Shown here one piece after another: positions 1-5,784 of a DNA stretch of 5,815 bases (the first letter of the stretch is position 1; each line of letters begins with the position of its first letter). The notes under the pieces are model-generated. The model worked only from the letters and a program-made list of their open reading frames with translations, was not told where the DNA came from and made no database searches. The stretch spans positions 1 to 5,815 of the forward strand of contig JAQIBW010000313.1 in NCBI GenBank assembly GCA_027858865.1. Direction: 5' to 3'. The translations under genes and the position numbers were made by a program. The stretch comes from Sulfurimonas sp. (GTDB lineage Bacteria; Campylobacterota; Campylobacteria; Campylobacterales; Sulfurimonadaceae).

Positions 1-178
1 TGCTACTATTGTGACATATTGTCGTGGCGGTAGTCGTGGCGCATTAGCTGCACAAACGCTTAGACGTTTGGGCTATAAAAATGCTACAAACCTAAAAGGT
101 GGTCTTAAAGGCTGGGCAAAAGCCGGTTATAGAATAGAAACAGGTCTTGGAGTGACAAAACTAACAAAGGAAGATTAA
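1..178 (+). CDS. Rhodanese-domain protein, C-terminal part (5' end outside window)
   Basis: Reading from base 2 gives 58 residues and a TAA at 176-178. The residues CRGGSR form the six-residue active-site loop of the rhodanese (sulfurtransferase) family, with the catalytic cysteine at 20-22; it would carry a persulfide during sulfur transfer. Downstream, a GG-x-x-GW stretch (residues around 34-39 of the visible part) matches the usual C-terminal end of the domain, so only the N-terminal half is missing. The stop overlaps the start of the DsrE-like gene as TAATG, which implies one transcript and translational coupling. Rhodanese and DsrE/TusD-type proteins commonly work as successive persulfide carriers in sulfur oxidation or tRNA thiolation; that role here is inferred from the neighbour. 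The donor and acceptor cannot be read from the sequence, nor whether other domains lie upstream. Confidence 0.88.
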   Translation, partial: ATIVTYCRGGSRGALAAQTLRRLGYKNATNLKGGLKGWAKAGYRIETGLGVTKLTKED

Positions 179-531
179 TGACTACTATTATTTTAAACCA
201 CCAGCCCTATGATGGAACGGATGTAACTTGGAATGCATTACGACTTGCAAAAACACTTCATAAAAGTGGAGAAGTGGTAAATATATTTTTAATGAATGAT
301 GCAGTTGATCTTGCTCGTGATAAAACTACAAAACCTGATAGTTACGATTATGATTTGGTTGAGATGCTATAAAATATGTATGTCAACGGTGTTACCCTTC
401 AAGTATGCGGTACTTGTAATGCTCGTTGTGGTATTTTTAAAAATGAGCCATATTTTGATGAAAAAGTAACTTCAACTATGCAAGTGCTTGCTGATTGGGT
501 TATTGAGAGTGATAAAGTTATAAGTTTCTAA
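178..531 (+). pseudogene. DsrE-family sulfur-carrier-like protein, interrupted by an in-frame TAA
   Basis: The frame opened by ATG 178 reads 64 residues to TAA 370-372, then continues in the same frame with no further stop to TAA 529-531. Without the internal stop it would give 117 residues, the normal length of a single-domain DsrE/DsrF/YchN-like protein. The N-terminal part has the family's opening beta strand (TTIILNHQPYDGTD) and a following helix. The part after the stop carries the cysteine cluster CGTCNARCG (C77, C80, C84 of the full frame), the position where this family bears its persulfide-accepting cysteine. Truncation at residue 64 would remove the likely active site. An ATG at 376, three bases past the stop, could allow re-initiation and a separate 51-residue C-terminal piece. 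It is coupled to the upstream rhodanese gene (TAATG). It may be a pseudogene, a two-piece or recoded gene, or a single-base error. The family call is confident; its state is not. Confidence 0.75.
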
Positions 532-550
532 TCATAGTAGAGATAATTTT

Positions 551-919
551 TTATTTGGTGTTATCATATTGATAGACAACACCTTTCTCATAATCTTCTA
601 CTAATGTCTTAAAACAACCGGCAATCTCTTTCATTGTCTCTATGTTTGGTTTTATATAAATCTTATTTTTACTCTTTGTCATAGTTATGATTTTTGCATC
701 TTTTAGTTCTTTCAAGTGGCGAGAGATTGTAGGAAGTGCAAAATCAAAATGCTCTGCGATGCTCGTAACACAAGTAGCCTGAGCGATTATGTCATCTTTT
801 GGTTTCGTGTCATCAATAGAACAAGCATATCCACCAGTGAAAATATTTTTAAAAATCATAAACCTTGTTTCATTACCAAGAGCCTTAAAAATTTTTATTT
901 TATCATGCATATCTAGCAT
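551..919 (-). CDS. ArsR-family winged-helix transcriptional regulator
   Basis: This 122-residue protein has the ArsR/SmtB layout. The first helices read KIFKALGNETRFMIF (residues 10-23), the recognition helix region is LPTISRHLKELKDAKII (62-78), and a beta wing follows (79-90). A C-terminal helix (94-111) probably forms the dimer interface. It should be a homodimeric repressor that leaves DNA when an effector binds. The typical CVC metal site in the recognition helix is absent. Instead there are cysteines at 33 and 50, flanking a longer than usual loop between the second and third helices, and at 102 in the last helix; a thiol- or metalloid-based sensor is possible but unproven. The start is ATG 917-919, with AAGG seven bases upstream (complement of 927-930). 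It is divergent from the methyltransferase and converges on the DsrE-like gene, leaving 19 bases between stops. Autoregulation is likely because an inverted repeat lies in its promoter spacer. Confidence 0.9.
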   Translation of the reverse strand: MLDMHDKIKIFKALGNETRFMIFKNIFTGGYACSIDDTKPKDDIIAQATCVTSIAEHFDFALPTISRHLKELKDAKIITMTKSKNKIYIKPNIETMKEIAGCFKTLVEDYEKGVVYQYDNTK

Positions 920-948
920 CTAATGACCTTGTATATATTTTAGAAAGG

Positions 949-977
949 ATTATATCTAAAGTAAATCTATTTAGCAA
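949..977 (-). promoter_or_regulatory. Sigma-70-type promoter of the ArsR gene, with CTAAA/TTTAG candidate operator
   Basis: On the minus strand, TTGCTA (972-977) and a perfect TATAAT (949-954) are separated by 17 bases. The predicted start of transcription is near 942, about 22 bases before the ATG. The spacer holds an inverted pair, CTAAA (956-960) and TTTAG (970-974). Further TTTAG copies at 939-943 and 978-982 make four copies of this pentamer in about 45 bases. A dimeric repressor bound there would block the promoter. The promoter is clear in form; the operator is inferred. Confidence 0.6.
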
Positions 978-1053
978 TTTAGACAATTAACTATTATATA
1001 AGTAAAAATTATATAGAATTAACAAACTAAAAAATTTAAAGGTTTTAACTAAT

Positions 1054-1677
1054 ATGCTTGATATAAAACGAGAACATTGGGATAATATTTTTAAGACTAA
1101 AGATTACACTCAAGTTTTATGGCATCAAAACTCTCCAGAAGTTTCATTAGAGCTGATGAAAAAATACAAGATTAAAACAGATAGTTCTGTTATTGATGTT
1201 GGATGTGGAGCTTCCCTTTTAGTGGATAGTTTATTAGATGCTGGATATAAAAATATTACACTACTAGATACGTCTGCCACTTCACTTGAAATTGTAAAAA
1301 AAAGACTTCGTGATAATTTAGATATACCAGAGTATATATGTTCAGATATTATGAACTTTGAGAGTTCAAAAGAGTTTGATCTTTGGCATGATAGAGCTGT
1401 CTTTCATTTCTTAGTTTTAAAAAAAGAGAGAGCTAAGTATTTTGAAGTATTACAAAACGCATTAAAAGTAGGAGCAACTGCTATTATTAATACTTTTAGA
1501 GTTGATGGTCCAACGCAGTGTGCAGGGTTAGATATAGTTCAATATGACAGAGAAAAAATGATTCAAGAACTACCTTTAGGACTTGTTCTTGTGGAGTATA
1601 GTGAATACATACATAAGACGCCAAAAGATACAGATCAAAAATACAGCTCTTTTGTTATAAAAAAAGTACTACTTTAA
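1054..1677 (+). CDS. Class I SAM-dependent methyltransferase
   Basis: This 207-residue Rossmann-fold methyltransferase has the SAM-binding motif I VIDVGCG at 46-52, an acidic end of strand 2 (LLDTS, D72) and a motif II/III-type aspartate at SDI (97-99). The stretch DLWHDRAVFHFL (109-120) is typical of a small-molecule methyltransferase group with a conserved WHDRA..HFL signature. A later GP-x-x-CAGL segment (152-159) contains Cys156. The protein is probably cytosolic, with no signal peptide or membrane segment. The substrate is not readable; small thiol, selenium/tellurium or arsenic compounds are candidates only because of the divergent ArsR gene and the sulfur-transfer genes beyond it. The start ATG is preceded by AAAGG at 1038-1042, with a rather long 11-base spacing. 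It may be controlled by the ArsR protein through the shared 134-base intergenic region. No terminator separates it from the porin, whose promoter region begins at its stop codon. Confidence 0.88.
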   Translation: MLDIKREHWDNIFKTKDYTQVLWHQNSPEVSLELMKKYKIKTDSSVIDVGCGASLLVDSLLDAGYKNITLLDTSATSLEIVKKRLRDNLDIPEYICSDIMNFESSKEFDLWHDRAVFHFLVLKKERAKYFEVLQNALKVGATAIINTFRVDGPTQCAGLDIVQYDREKMIQELPLGLVLVEYSEYIHKTPKDTDQKYSSFVIKKVLL

Positions 1678-1710
1678 TGTAATCTTCATGTAACCTAATT
1701 ACTTTATACT
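1677..1710 (+). promoter_or_regulatory. Porin promoter with Pho-box-like direct repeat
   Basis: ATGTAAT (1677-1683) and ATGTAAC (1688-1694) form direct repeats 11 bases apart, followed ten bases later by a -10-like TATACT (1705-1710). The 7+4+7 layout resembles the PhoB box consensus CTGTCAT-N4-CTGTCAY: the TGT-x-AT / TGT-x-AC cores match, while the C positions are A. No -35 hexamer stands 17 bases upstream of the -10, as expected where an activator replaces it. The predicted transcript would start near 1717. The gene's ribosome binding site AGGA is at 1727-1730, nine bases before the ATG. The repeat is seen in the sequence; the phosphate link is inferred. Confidence 0.42.
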
Positions 1711-1739
1711 TTCGCTAATAAAAAAAAGGAATTTCAACA

Positions 1740-2954
1740 ATGAAAAAAATAGTTTTATCAGCATTAGCTGCATTAACAATTGGTACAGTAGCAGCATCTG
1801 CTGGAGATGTTAAATTATACACAGATGGTGATGGTCAAGTATTTACTACTTCTGGCGAAGGTCGTACAGAGATTAAATCTAAAAGTACAAAAGTTTCTGC
1901 TAAAGCTTCAAAGCTTAAATTTAGCGGTTTAACATACTTAGGTTACACATATAATGATTATAAGTCTGGTAAAACAAGTTTAGGAGCTGATTATAAATCT
2001 GACGAGTCTAACTTTGAACTAAGACGTGCTTATTTTCAATTAAAAGCTTATCTTTTAGATGACCCTAAATCTTACTACCGTGTAACATTTGATATGCATC
2101 AGAATACAGAAGACGATATGGTTGTTCGTGCTAAATACGCTTACCTTTACTTAAATGATATTTTACCATTTACTGGTGTTGAAATAGGTTTGGCTCACCG
2201 TCCATGGCATGATTATGAAGCGCATACTGCTTGGTTATACCGTAATATATCTAAAGTATTTATTGAAGCTAAAAATGGTGGAGATTTAAGTAACTCAGCT
2301 GACTTTGGTGTTAATTTTAAAACAAAAACACAATATTTTGATAGTGAATTAGGCATATTTAATGGTGAAGGTTATCACTCAGATTTTAATGATGATGAAA
2401 CGGGTTCAGCTCAAACAGCTATGAGTTTTGAGTGGAGAGCAACTGCTCATCTTCTAGGTGTGACAGGTAAAGATAAGCAAACTTCTAAAACATACTTAGA
2501 TGCTTCTTTCTTTGGACAATATAATCCAAACCACAAAGATAGCGGAGATGGTGTAGCAGGACATTATGATGATTTAGTATTCATGGGATTACATACAGTA
2601 TATAACCAACCAGAATTCTTAGTGTCTGCTCAGTATGTTACATCTCAAGATACTGCTAATGATTCAACATATGTTTCAGCTCAAGCTGGTTCAGGTTATA
2701 GCGTTAATGGTGAGTACCGTCTTGGTGCAGAAAAAGAGTATAGAGCACTTGCTCGTTATGATAGTTGGACAGATAAAAAACTTGTAAGCTCAACAGAAAA
2801 GGCTGACAATGCATATATCGTTGGTGCTGCTTGGGATCAAAATCATAATGTTCAATGGGTAGCTAATGCTATTATTACAGATAATGAATCAGGTAGTTCA
2901 AGAGAAATATACAATGGCGTAGCTTACATGCTAACTGCTGAAGTAAAATTCTAA
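1740..2954 (+). CDS. Outer-membrane porin, Campylobacterota type (possibly phosphate-selective OprO/OprP-like)
   Basis: This 404-residue protein opens with a Sec signal peptide: MKK, a hydrophobic core at 4-19, and probable cleavage at ASA|GD after residue 21. It ends in phenylalanine after alternating residues (LTAEVKF), the classical C-terminal signal of outer-membrane beta barrels. The mature part is rich in Tyr, Trp, Asp and Gly, with many short alternating amphipathic strands such as YYRVTFDM and KYAYLYL, and has no cysteine. The region FELRRAYFQLKA (residues about 97-108) resembles the start of the barrel in OprO/OprP-like porins. It should form a trimeric channel for small ions or solutes. 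Selectivity cannot be read directly; a phosphate role is suggested weakly by the Pho-box-like repeat upstream. AGGA lies nine bases before the ATG. It is monocistronic, with its own promoter and a strong terminator 31 bases after the stop. Confidence 0.83.
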   Translation: MKKIVLSALAALTIGTVAASAGDVKLYTDGDGQVFTTSGEGRTEIKSKSTKVSAKASKLKFSGLTYLGYTYNDYKSGKTSLGADYKSDESNFELRRAYFQLKAYLLDDPKSYYRVTFDMHQNTEDDMVVRAKYAYLYLNDILPFTGVEIGLAHRPWHDYEAHTAWLYRNISKVFIEAKNGGDLSNSADFGVNFKTKTQYFDSELGIFNGEGYHSDFNDDETGSAQTAMSFEWRATAHLLGVTGKDKQTSKTYLDASFFGQYNPNHKDSGDGVAGHYDDLVFMGLHTVYNQPEFLVSAQYVTSQDTANDSTYVSAQAGSGYSVNGEYRLGAEKEYRALARYDSWTDKKLVSSTEKADNAYIVGAAWDQNHNVQWVANAIITDNESGSSREIYNGVAYMLTAEVKF

Positions 2955-2985
2955 AACTTAATTAAATTCAACTTCTCCTTAATTT

Positions 2986-3025
2986 CGTAAAGCCCACATG
3001 AACGGGGCTTTACGTTCTCCTCTTA
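2986..3025 (+). terminator. Rho-independent-type terminator after the porin
   Basis: CGTAAAGCCC (2986-2995) pairs perfectly with GGGCTTTACG (3005-3014) around a nine-base loop, giving a 10-bp stem with a GC-rich top. The following TTCTCCTCTTATTT is pyrimidine-rich but not a pure U run. The stem alone makes this the strongest hairpin in the window, and it is correctly placed just downstream of the porin stop. It may also work less well from the other strand. Confidence 0.8.
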
Positions 3026-3075
3026 TTTAAAATCAAACATTTTTAAAGTACATATTATGTTCTATGTGTTAGTAT

Positions 3076-3114
3076 TTGTTATAGTAATAAGTTATTATAT
3101 ACTTATATAAGGGG
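3076..3114 (+). promoter_or_regulatory. Candidate promoter and ribosome binding site of the GGDEF gene
   Basis: TTGTTA (3076-3081) and TATACT (3098-3103) stand 16 bases apart, and TATAGT (3080-3085) is an alternative -10. The spacer contains the 13-base palindrome TAATAA-G-TTATTA (3085-3097). AAGGGG at 3109-3114 is a good Shine-Dalgarno sequence five bases before GTG 3120. The downstream -10 would give an almost leaderless transcript, so the upstream one may be the real signal. The region is very AT-rich and chance matches are easy. Confidence 0.33.
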
Positions 3115-4367
3115 TGCTTGTGTCTTTTTCATTAGATATCGATCTTATTTCTACTAATATAGCTATTTATAAGAAAGTAGATGATGATTTTATTTTTGTT
3201 GCTTTCAATAAAATGGCTCAAAAGACAGAAAATTTAGATGCTAAGGTAATTATAGGGAAAAAATTAACAGAAATTTTCCCTGGAGTTAAAGAGTTTGGTT
3301 TATTTGATGTACTTTTGAAAGTTCAAGAGAGCGAAAAAAGTGTAATATTTGAAACAGCATTTTACAAAGACAGTAGAATTAGTGGTTGGCGTAAAAATAA
3401 AGTAAAAAAACTCCCAGATGGAAACTTAATAGTACTATATGAAGACAGTACAGTTCAAGTTGAAATTAAAAAGCAATTAAGCATACAAAAAAATCTTCTT
3501 CATACTATTTTTGACATAATTCCAGAGCTTATTTGGCTAAAGGATATTGATGGTGTTTTCTTATACTGTAACTCAAGGTTTGAGCAGTTCTTTGGTGCTA
3601 AAGAAGTAGATATTTTAGGCTCAACTGATTTTGATTTTGTAGAAGAAAATCTTGCAAACTTCTTTCGTAAAAATGATTTAAAAGCTTTAGAAAAAAATGT
3701 TCCAACAAGAAATGAGGAGTATCTTGTTTTTGCAGACGGTTCGCACAAAGGTATGTTTGAAACAACAAAAGTACCTATGTATGATGATGAAAAAAACATT
3801 ATAGGCATTTTAGGAATAGCTCATGATATCAATGAAAGAAAAGAGCATGAAGAGCAACTAAAAATATATGCAAGTCATGATTCACTTACAGGTTTAGCAA
3901 ACAGAACACTCTTCTTAGAACGATTATCGCAACTCTTAAAACACAGAGAGTCAGAAACTAATAAACATGCTGTTTTATTTATAGACTTAGATCACTTTAA
4001 AGTTATAAATGATGAAAAAGGTCATGCAACAGGCGACAAAGTCCTGATTGAGGTTGCTCATAGATTAAAAGGTCTTATTCGTAAAGGAGATACTTTGTCT
4101 AGATTTGGTGGAGACGAGTTTATAATATTGCTAGAAAATATTCATAGTACTGATGAAGCCGCAAAGGTAGCATAAAAAATATTAGATAAATTAAGAGAAC
4201 CAATAACTATTAATGAAGATAAGTATAATGTTACTAGCAGTATTGGTATCTCTCTATCTCCAGATAACTCTAAAGATAGTGAAGTGTTAATTCACTACGC
4301 CGATATAGCAATGTATAAAGCCAAATCGAGCGGTAAAGATACGTACAAGTTTTTTGTTAAAGATTAA
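3114..4367 (+). pseudogene. PAS-PAS-GGDEF diguanylate cyclase, interrupted by an in-frame TAA
   Basis: The frame runs from GTG 3114 or, more likely, GTG 3120 (AAGGGG five bases upstream) to TAA 4173-4175. It then continues open in the same frame to TAA 4365-4367. The full product would be about 415 residues, with no membrane segment. Numbered from 3114, a divergent PAS-like domain lies at about 5-115 and a clear PAS domain at about 125-240 (IIPELIWLKDIDGVFLYCNS). DINERK and a short helical linker lead to the GGDEF domain from about 254 (HDSLTGLANR). The active-site GGDEF is intact at 4107-4121, and an inhibitory RxxD site (RKGD) sits five residues before it. The 63 residues after the stop hold the conserved end of the domain (SSIGIS, ADIAMYKAKSSGKD). 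The truncated form has only about 100 of 164 GGDEF residues and should not fold or make c-di-GMP normally. It may be a recent pseudogene, a read-through product or a base error. Confidence 0.8.
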
Positions 4368-4397
4368 ACTCCATCTACACGAAGTAGTTTAGTCTTT
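4359..4397. terminator. Inverted repeat across the convergent stop codons, possible bidirectional terminator
   Basis: AAAGATTAAACT (4359-4370) and AGTTTAGTCTTT (4386-4397) form a 12-bp stem with one U-G pair (plus strand) around a 15-base loop. It covers the shared TTAA in which both the GGDEF gene and the desaturase gene end. No U-tract follows on either strand, so classical Rho-independent termination is uncertain. It could instead protect both mRNA 3' ends. Confidence 0.4.
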
Positions 4398-5719
4398 CCA
4401 ACCATCAGATCAATAGTCATTCCTATTCTTTTAAATACACTCTCTTGTCTATACTCAATGTTGTGCTTTTTACAAACTTCTTTTACAAGAGGTTGCATCT
4501 TTTGTTGAAAACTTTGAGGTGTGTTTGGAAAAAGGTGATGTTCTATTTGGTAGTTTAAAAAACCATGTAAAAAGTCGATAAAATCAGAACCTGTATTATA
4601 GTTCACACTACCCATAATCTGTCTCAGATAAAACTCACCTTGTGATTTGTGAGGTTCGCTGAATTGGTAAATATCATCGGCAGAGTGATTTGGAACGATA
4701 ACTAAAAATGAGTGAAGATTTGCATATACTTCAGCCATTAACATAATCAAAAAAGCACTAAAAACTGCGCTTGTTCCAAGTGGTAAAAAAAGAAGTGGAA
4801 GTAGGACAAATTTTACTAAAGCATAAGGAAGGTAAAAGTTTTTCCATAACTTTTTTCCATTCTCTGTAAATGGAGAAATTTGGTACTCTGTTATCTCTGA
4901 AAGTCTCTTTTTTCTACGCTCTTTATTTTCTAGTATTCTTAATGTATTTGGAGCGTAGTAAACCGGTTTCCAAAATGCTGCAAATGTATATACTATCACG
5001 TATCTTAAGAACATTGGAACTTTTGACTGAATTAGCCATTGAAGGTTTTTCTCAACATTATCTGGGTCATCATCTTCACCTAAATGATAGTGATGCATGA
5101 TATTATGCTCATACTCCCAAGCCTCTGGTTTAATCCAGTCTAACCAATGAATATATCTATTATTTCCTCTTGCATAACCAGATTTAGTATACTCTTTAGG
5201 AATATTAGGAACTTTATCGTACGCACCATGTAAAATAGGGTGAGTGACATTTGCCCATCTAGATACATTTCCGACACCAATCAAAACAGCCGCAATAACT
5301 CCAAGAGTCCAGAAGCCAAAGGTGCTTAGTCCTATGGAAACCTCAAGTGATGTAACCATATATATTAAAAAGAAACCGCTAAGAGTTGCGCCTCTTCCCC
5401 ATCTCTCTAATTTAAGTAGATGCTGATAATCTTCTTCTCCCACAGGACCTAGATTAGCTTTTATCTTTTCTAAATCACGTTGGAGTAGTTCTTTATTTAC
5501 TTCCTCATATTTTGCATAAACATGAGCTGAAGATATTTTCTCTTTCATGACAGGTCTTATCGTTTGATGAGACTCTGGTAAAGCCTCTTTACCTGCAAGT
5601 TCTTCGTTGAGTTTTAAGATTTTTTCTTGAGCAGCTAATTCCTCTGCTTCTTCTGTTGACATGATTGATTCTCTAGCTTCTAGTAGATTCTCTATCGCTT
5701 TGTTTTCTATAGCTGACAA
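4364..5719 (-). CDS. Membrane fatty-acid desaturase (di-iron, front-end/acyl-lipid type)
   Basis: This 451-residue integral membrane desaturase has the three histidine boxes that bind the di-iron centre: HPILH (160-164), HNIMHH (205-210, followed by YH and EDDDPD) and QIEHH (391-395, then LFP). Replacement of the first His of box 3 by Gln is typical of front-end and cyanobacterial Delta-6-like desaturases. Hydrophobic stretches at about 112-150, 236-250 and 298-345 fit the usual four-helix plan with the boxes on the cytosolic side. The first ~100 residues are hydrophilic, Glu/Lys-rich and probably helical; there is no fused cytochrome b5, so a separate electron donor is needed. It inserts double bonds into membrane acyl chains using O2, which implies at least microaerobic life. 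The TTG start at 5717-5719 is preferred because AAAGGG lies five bases upstream; the next Met is residue 20, without a good site. The stop shares TTAA with the convergent GGDEF gene. Confidence 0.9.
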   Translation of the reverse strand: MSAIENKAIENLLEARESIMSTEEAEELAAQEKILKLNEELAGKEALPESHQTIRPVMKEKISSAHVYAKYEEVNKELLQRDLEKIKANLGPVGEEDYQHLLKLERWGRGATLSGFFLIYMVTSLEVSIGLSTFGFWTLGVIAAVLIGVGNVSRWANVTHPILHGAYDKVPNIPKEYTKSGYARGNNRYIHWLDWIKPEAWEYEHNIMHHYHLGEDDDPDNVEKNLQWLIQSKVPMFLRYVIVYTFAAFWKPVYYAPNTLRILENKERRKKRLSEITEYQISPFTENGKKLWKNFYLPYALVKFVLLPLLFLPLGTSAVFSAFLIMLMAEVYANLHSFLVIVPNHSADDIYQFSEPHKSQGEFYLRQIMGSVNYNTGSDFIDFLHGFLNYQIEHHLFPNTPQSFQQKMQPLVKEVCKKHNIEYRQESVFKRIGMTIDLMVGKTKLLRVDGV

Positions 5720-5741
5720 AACTTCCCTTTTATTTTAAAAA

Positions 5742-5781
5742 ATTATAATTGATATTATAATTGAAAATGCTTAAAAGCATT
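5742..5781 (-). promoter_or_regulatory. Desaturase promoter region: twin TATAAT repeats and adjacent inverted repeat
   Basis: On the minus strand the 11-mer TCAATTATAAT occurs twice with a period of 12 (complements of 5754-5764 and 5742-5752). This gives two perfect TATAAT -10 candidates, at 5754-5759 and 5742-5747. Just upstream, AATGCTT (5766-5772) and AAGCATT (5775-5781) form an inverted repeat covering the place where a -35 element would be; no TTGACA-like -35 is seen. Transcripts would start about 28 or 16 bases before the TTG. The arrangement suggests a regulator-dependent promoter, which is inference. Confidence 0.45.
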
Positions 5782-5784
5782 CAT
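5755..5784 (-). other. Possible 9-codon leader peptide upstream of the desaturase
   Basis: On the minus strand AAGAAGGA (5789-5796) lies four bases before ATG 5782-5784, followed by MNAFKHFQL and a TAA. The small frame runs through the AATGCTT/AAGCATT inverted repeat and stops inside the first TATAAT, 35 bases before the desaturase start. The binding site is among the best in the window, but such a short frame can arise by chance, and it needs a promoter near or beyond the window edge (a TATATT-like element lies at about 5795-5800). Confidence 0.22.

Noticed and set aside
361..380. Frameshift rather than nonsense change in the DsrE-like gene
   Set aside because: The conserved C-terminal sequence continues in exactly the same frame after the TAA, so no insertion or deletion is needed. 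The same holds for the GGDEF gene.
557..583. Inverted repeat GGTGTT/AACACC at the 3' end of the ArsR gene as a terminator for the DsrE-like gene
   Set aside because: Only six outer pairs are perfect, the inner part needs a bulge, the sequence is fully explained as coding, and only a short TTTCTC follows. It could act weakly but is not strong enough to list.
716..916. Plus-strand 66-codon frame opposite the ArsR gene
   Set aside because: It lies wholly within the ArsR coding region on the other strand and shows no protein family features.
3085..3097. TAATAA-G-TTATTA palindrome as a specific operator of the GGDEF gene
   Set aside because: It consists almost only of A and T in a very AT-rich region, where such palindromes arise easily; it is mentioned only as part of the promoter region.
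3500..3808. Minus-strand 102-codon frame opposite the PAS domain
   Set aside because: It is a Ser/Lys-rich shadow of the PAS domain in the opposite frame, without ribosome binding site or domain.
370..4175. General reassignment of TAA to an amino acid
   Set aside because: All seven genes in the window end at TAA where their family lengths predict an end, so TAA must normally terminate. Only local suppression or mutation can explain the two internal codons.
4870..5426. Small plus-strand open frames opposite the desaturase
   Set aside because: They are antisense to a strongly conserved gene, lack good ribosome binding sites and recognisable domains, and are expected by chance from the codon pattern of the opposite strand.
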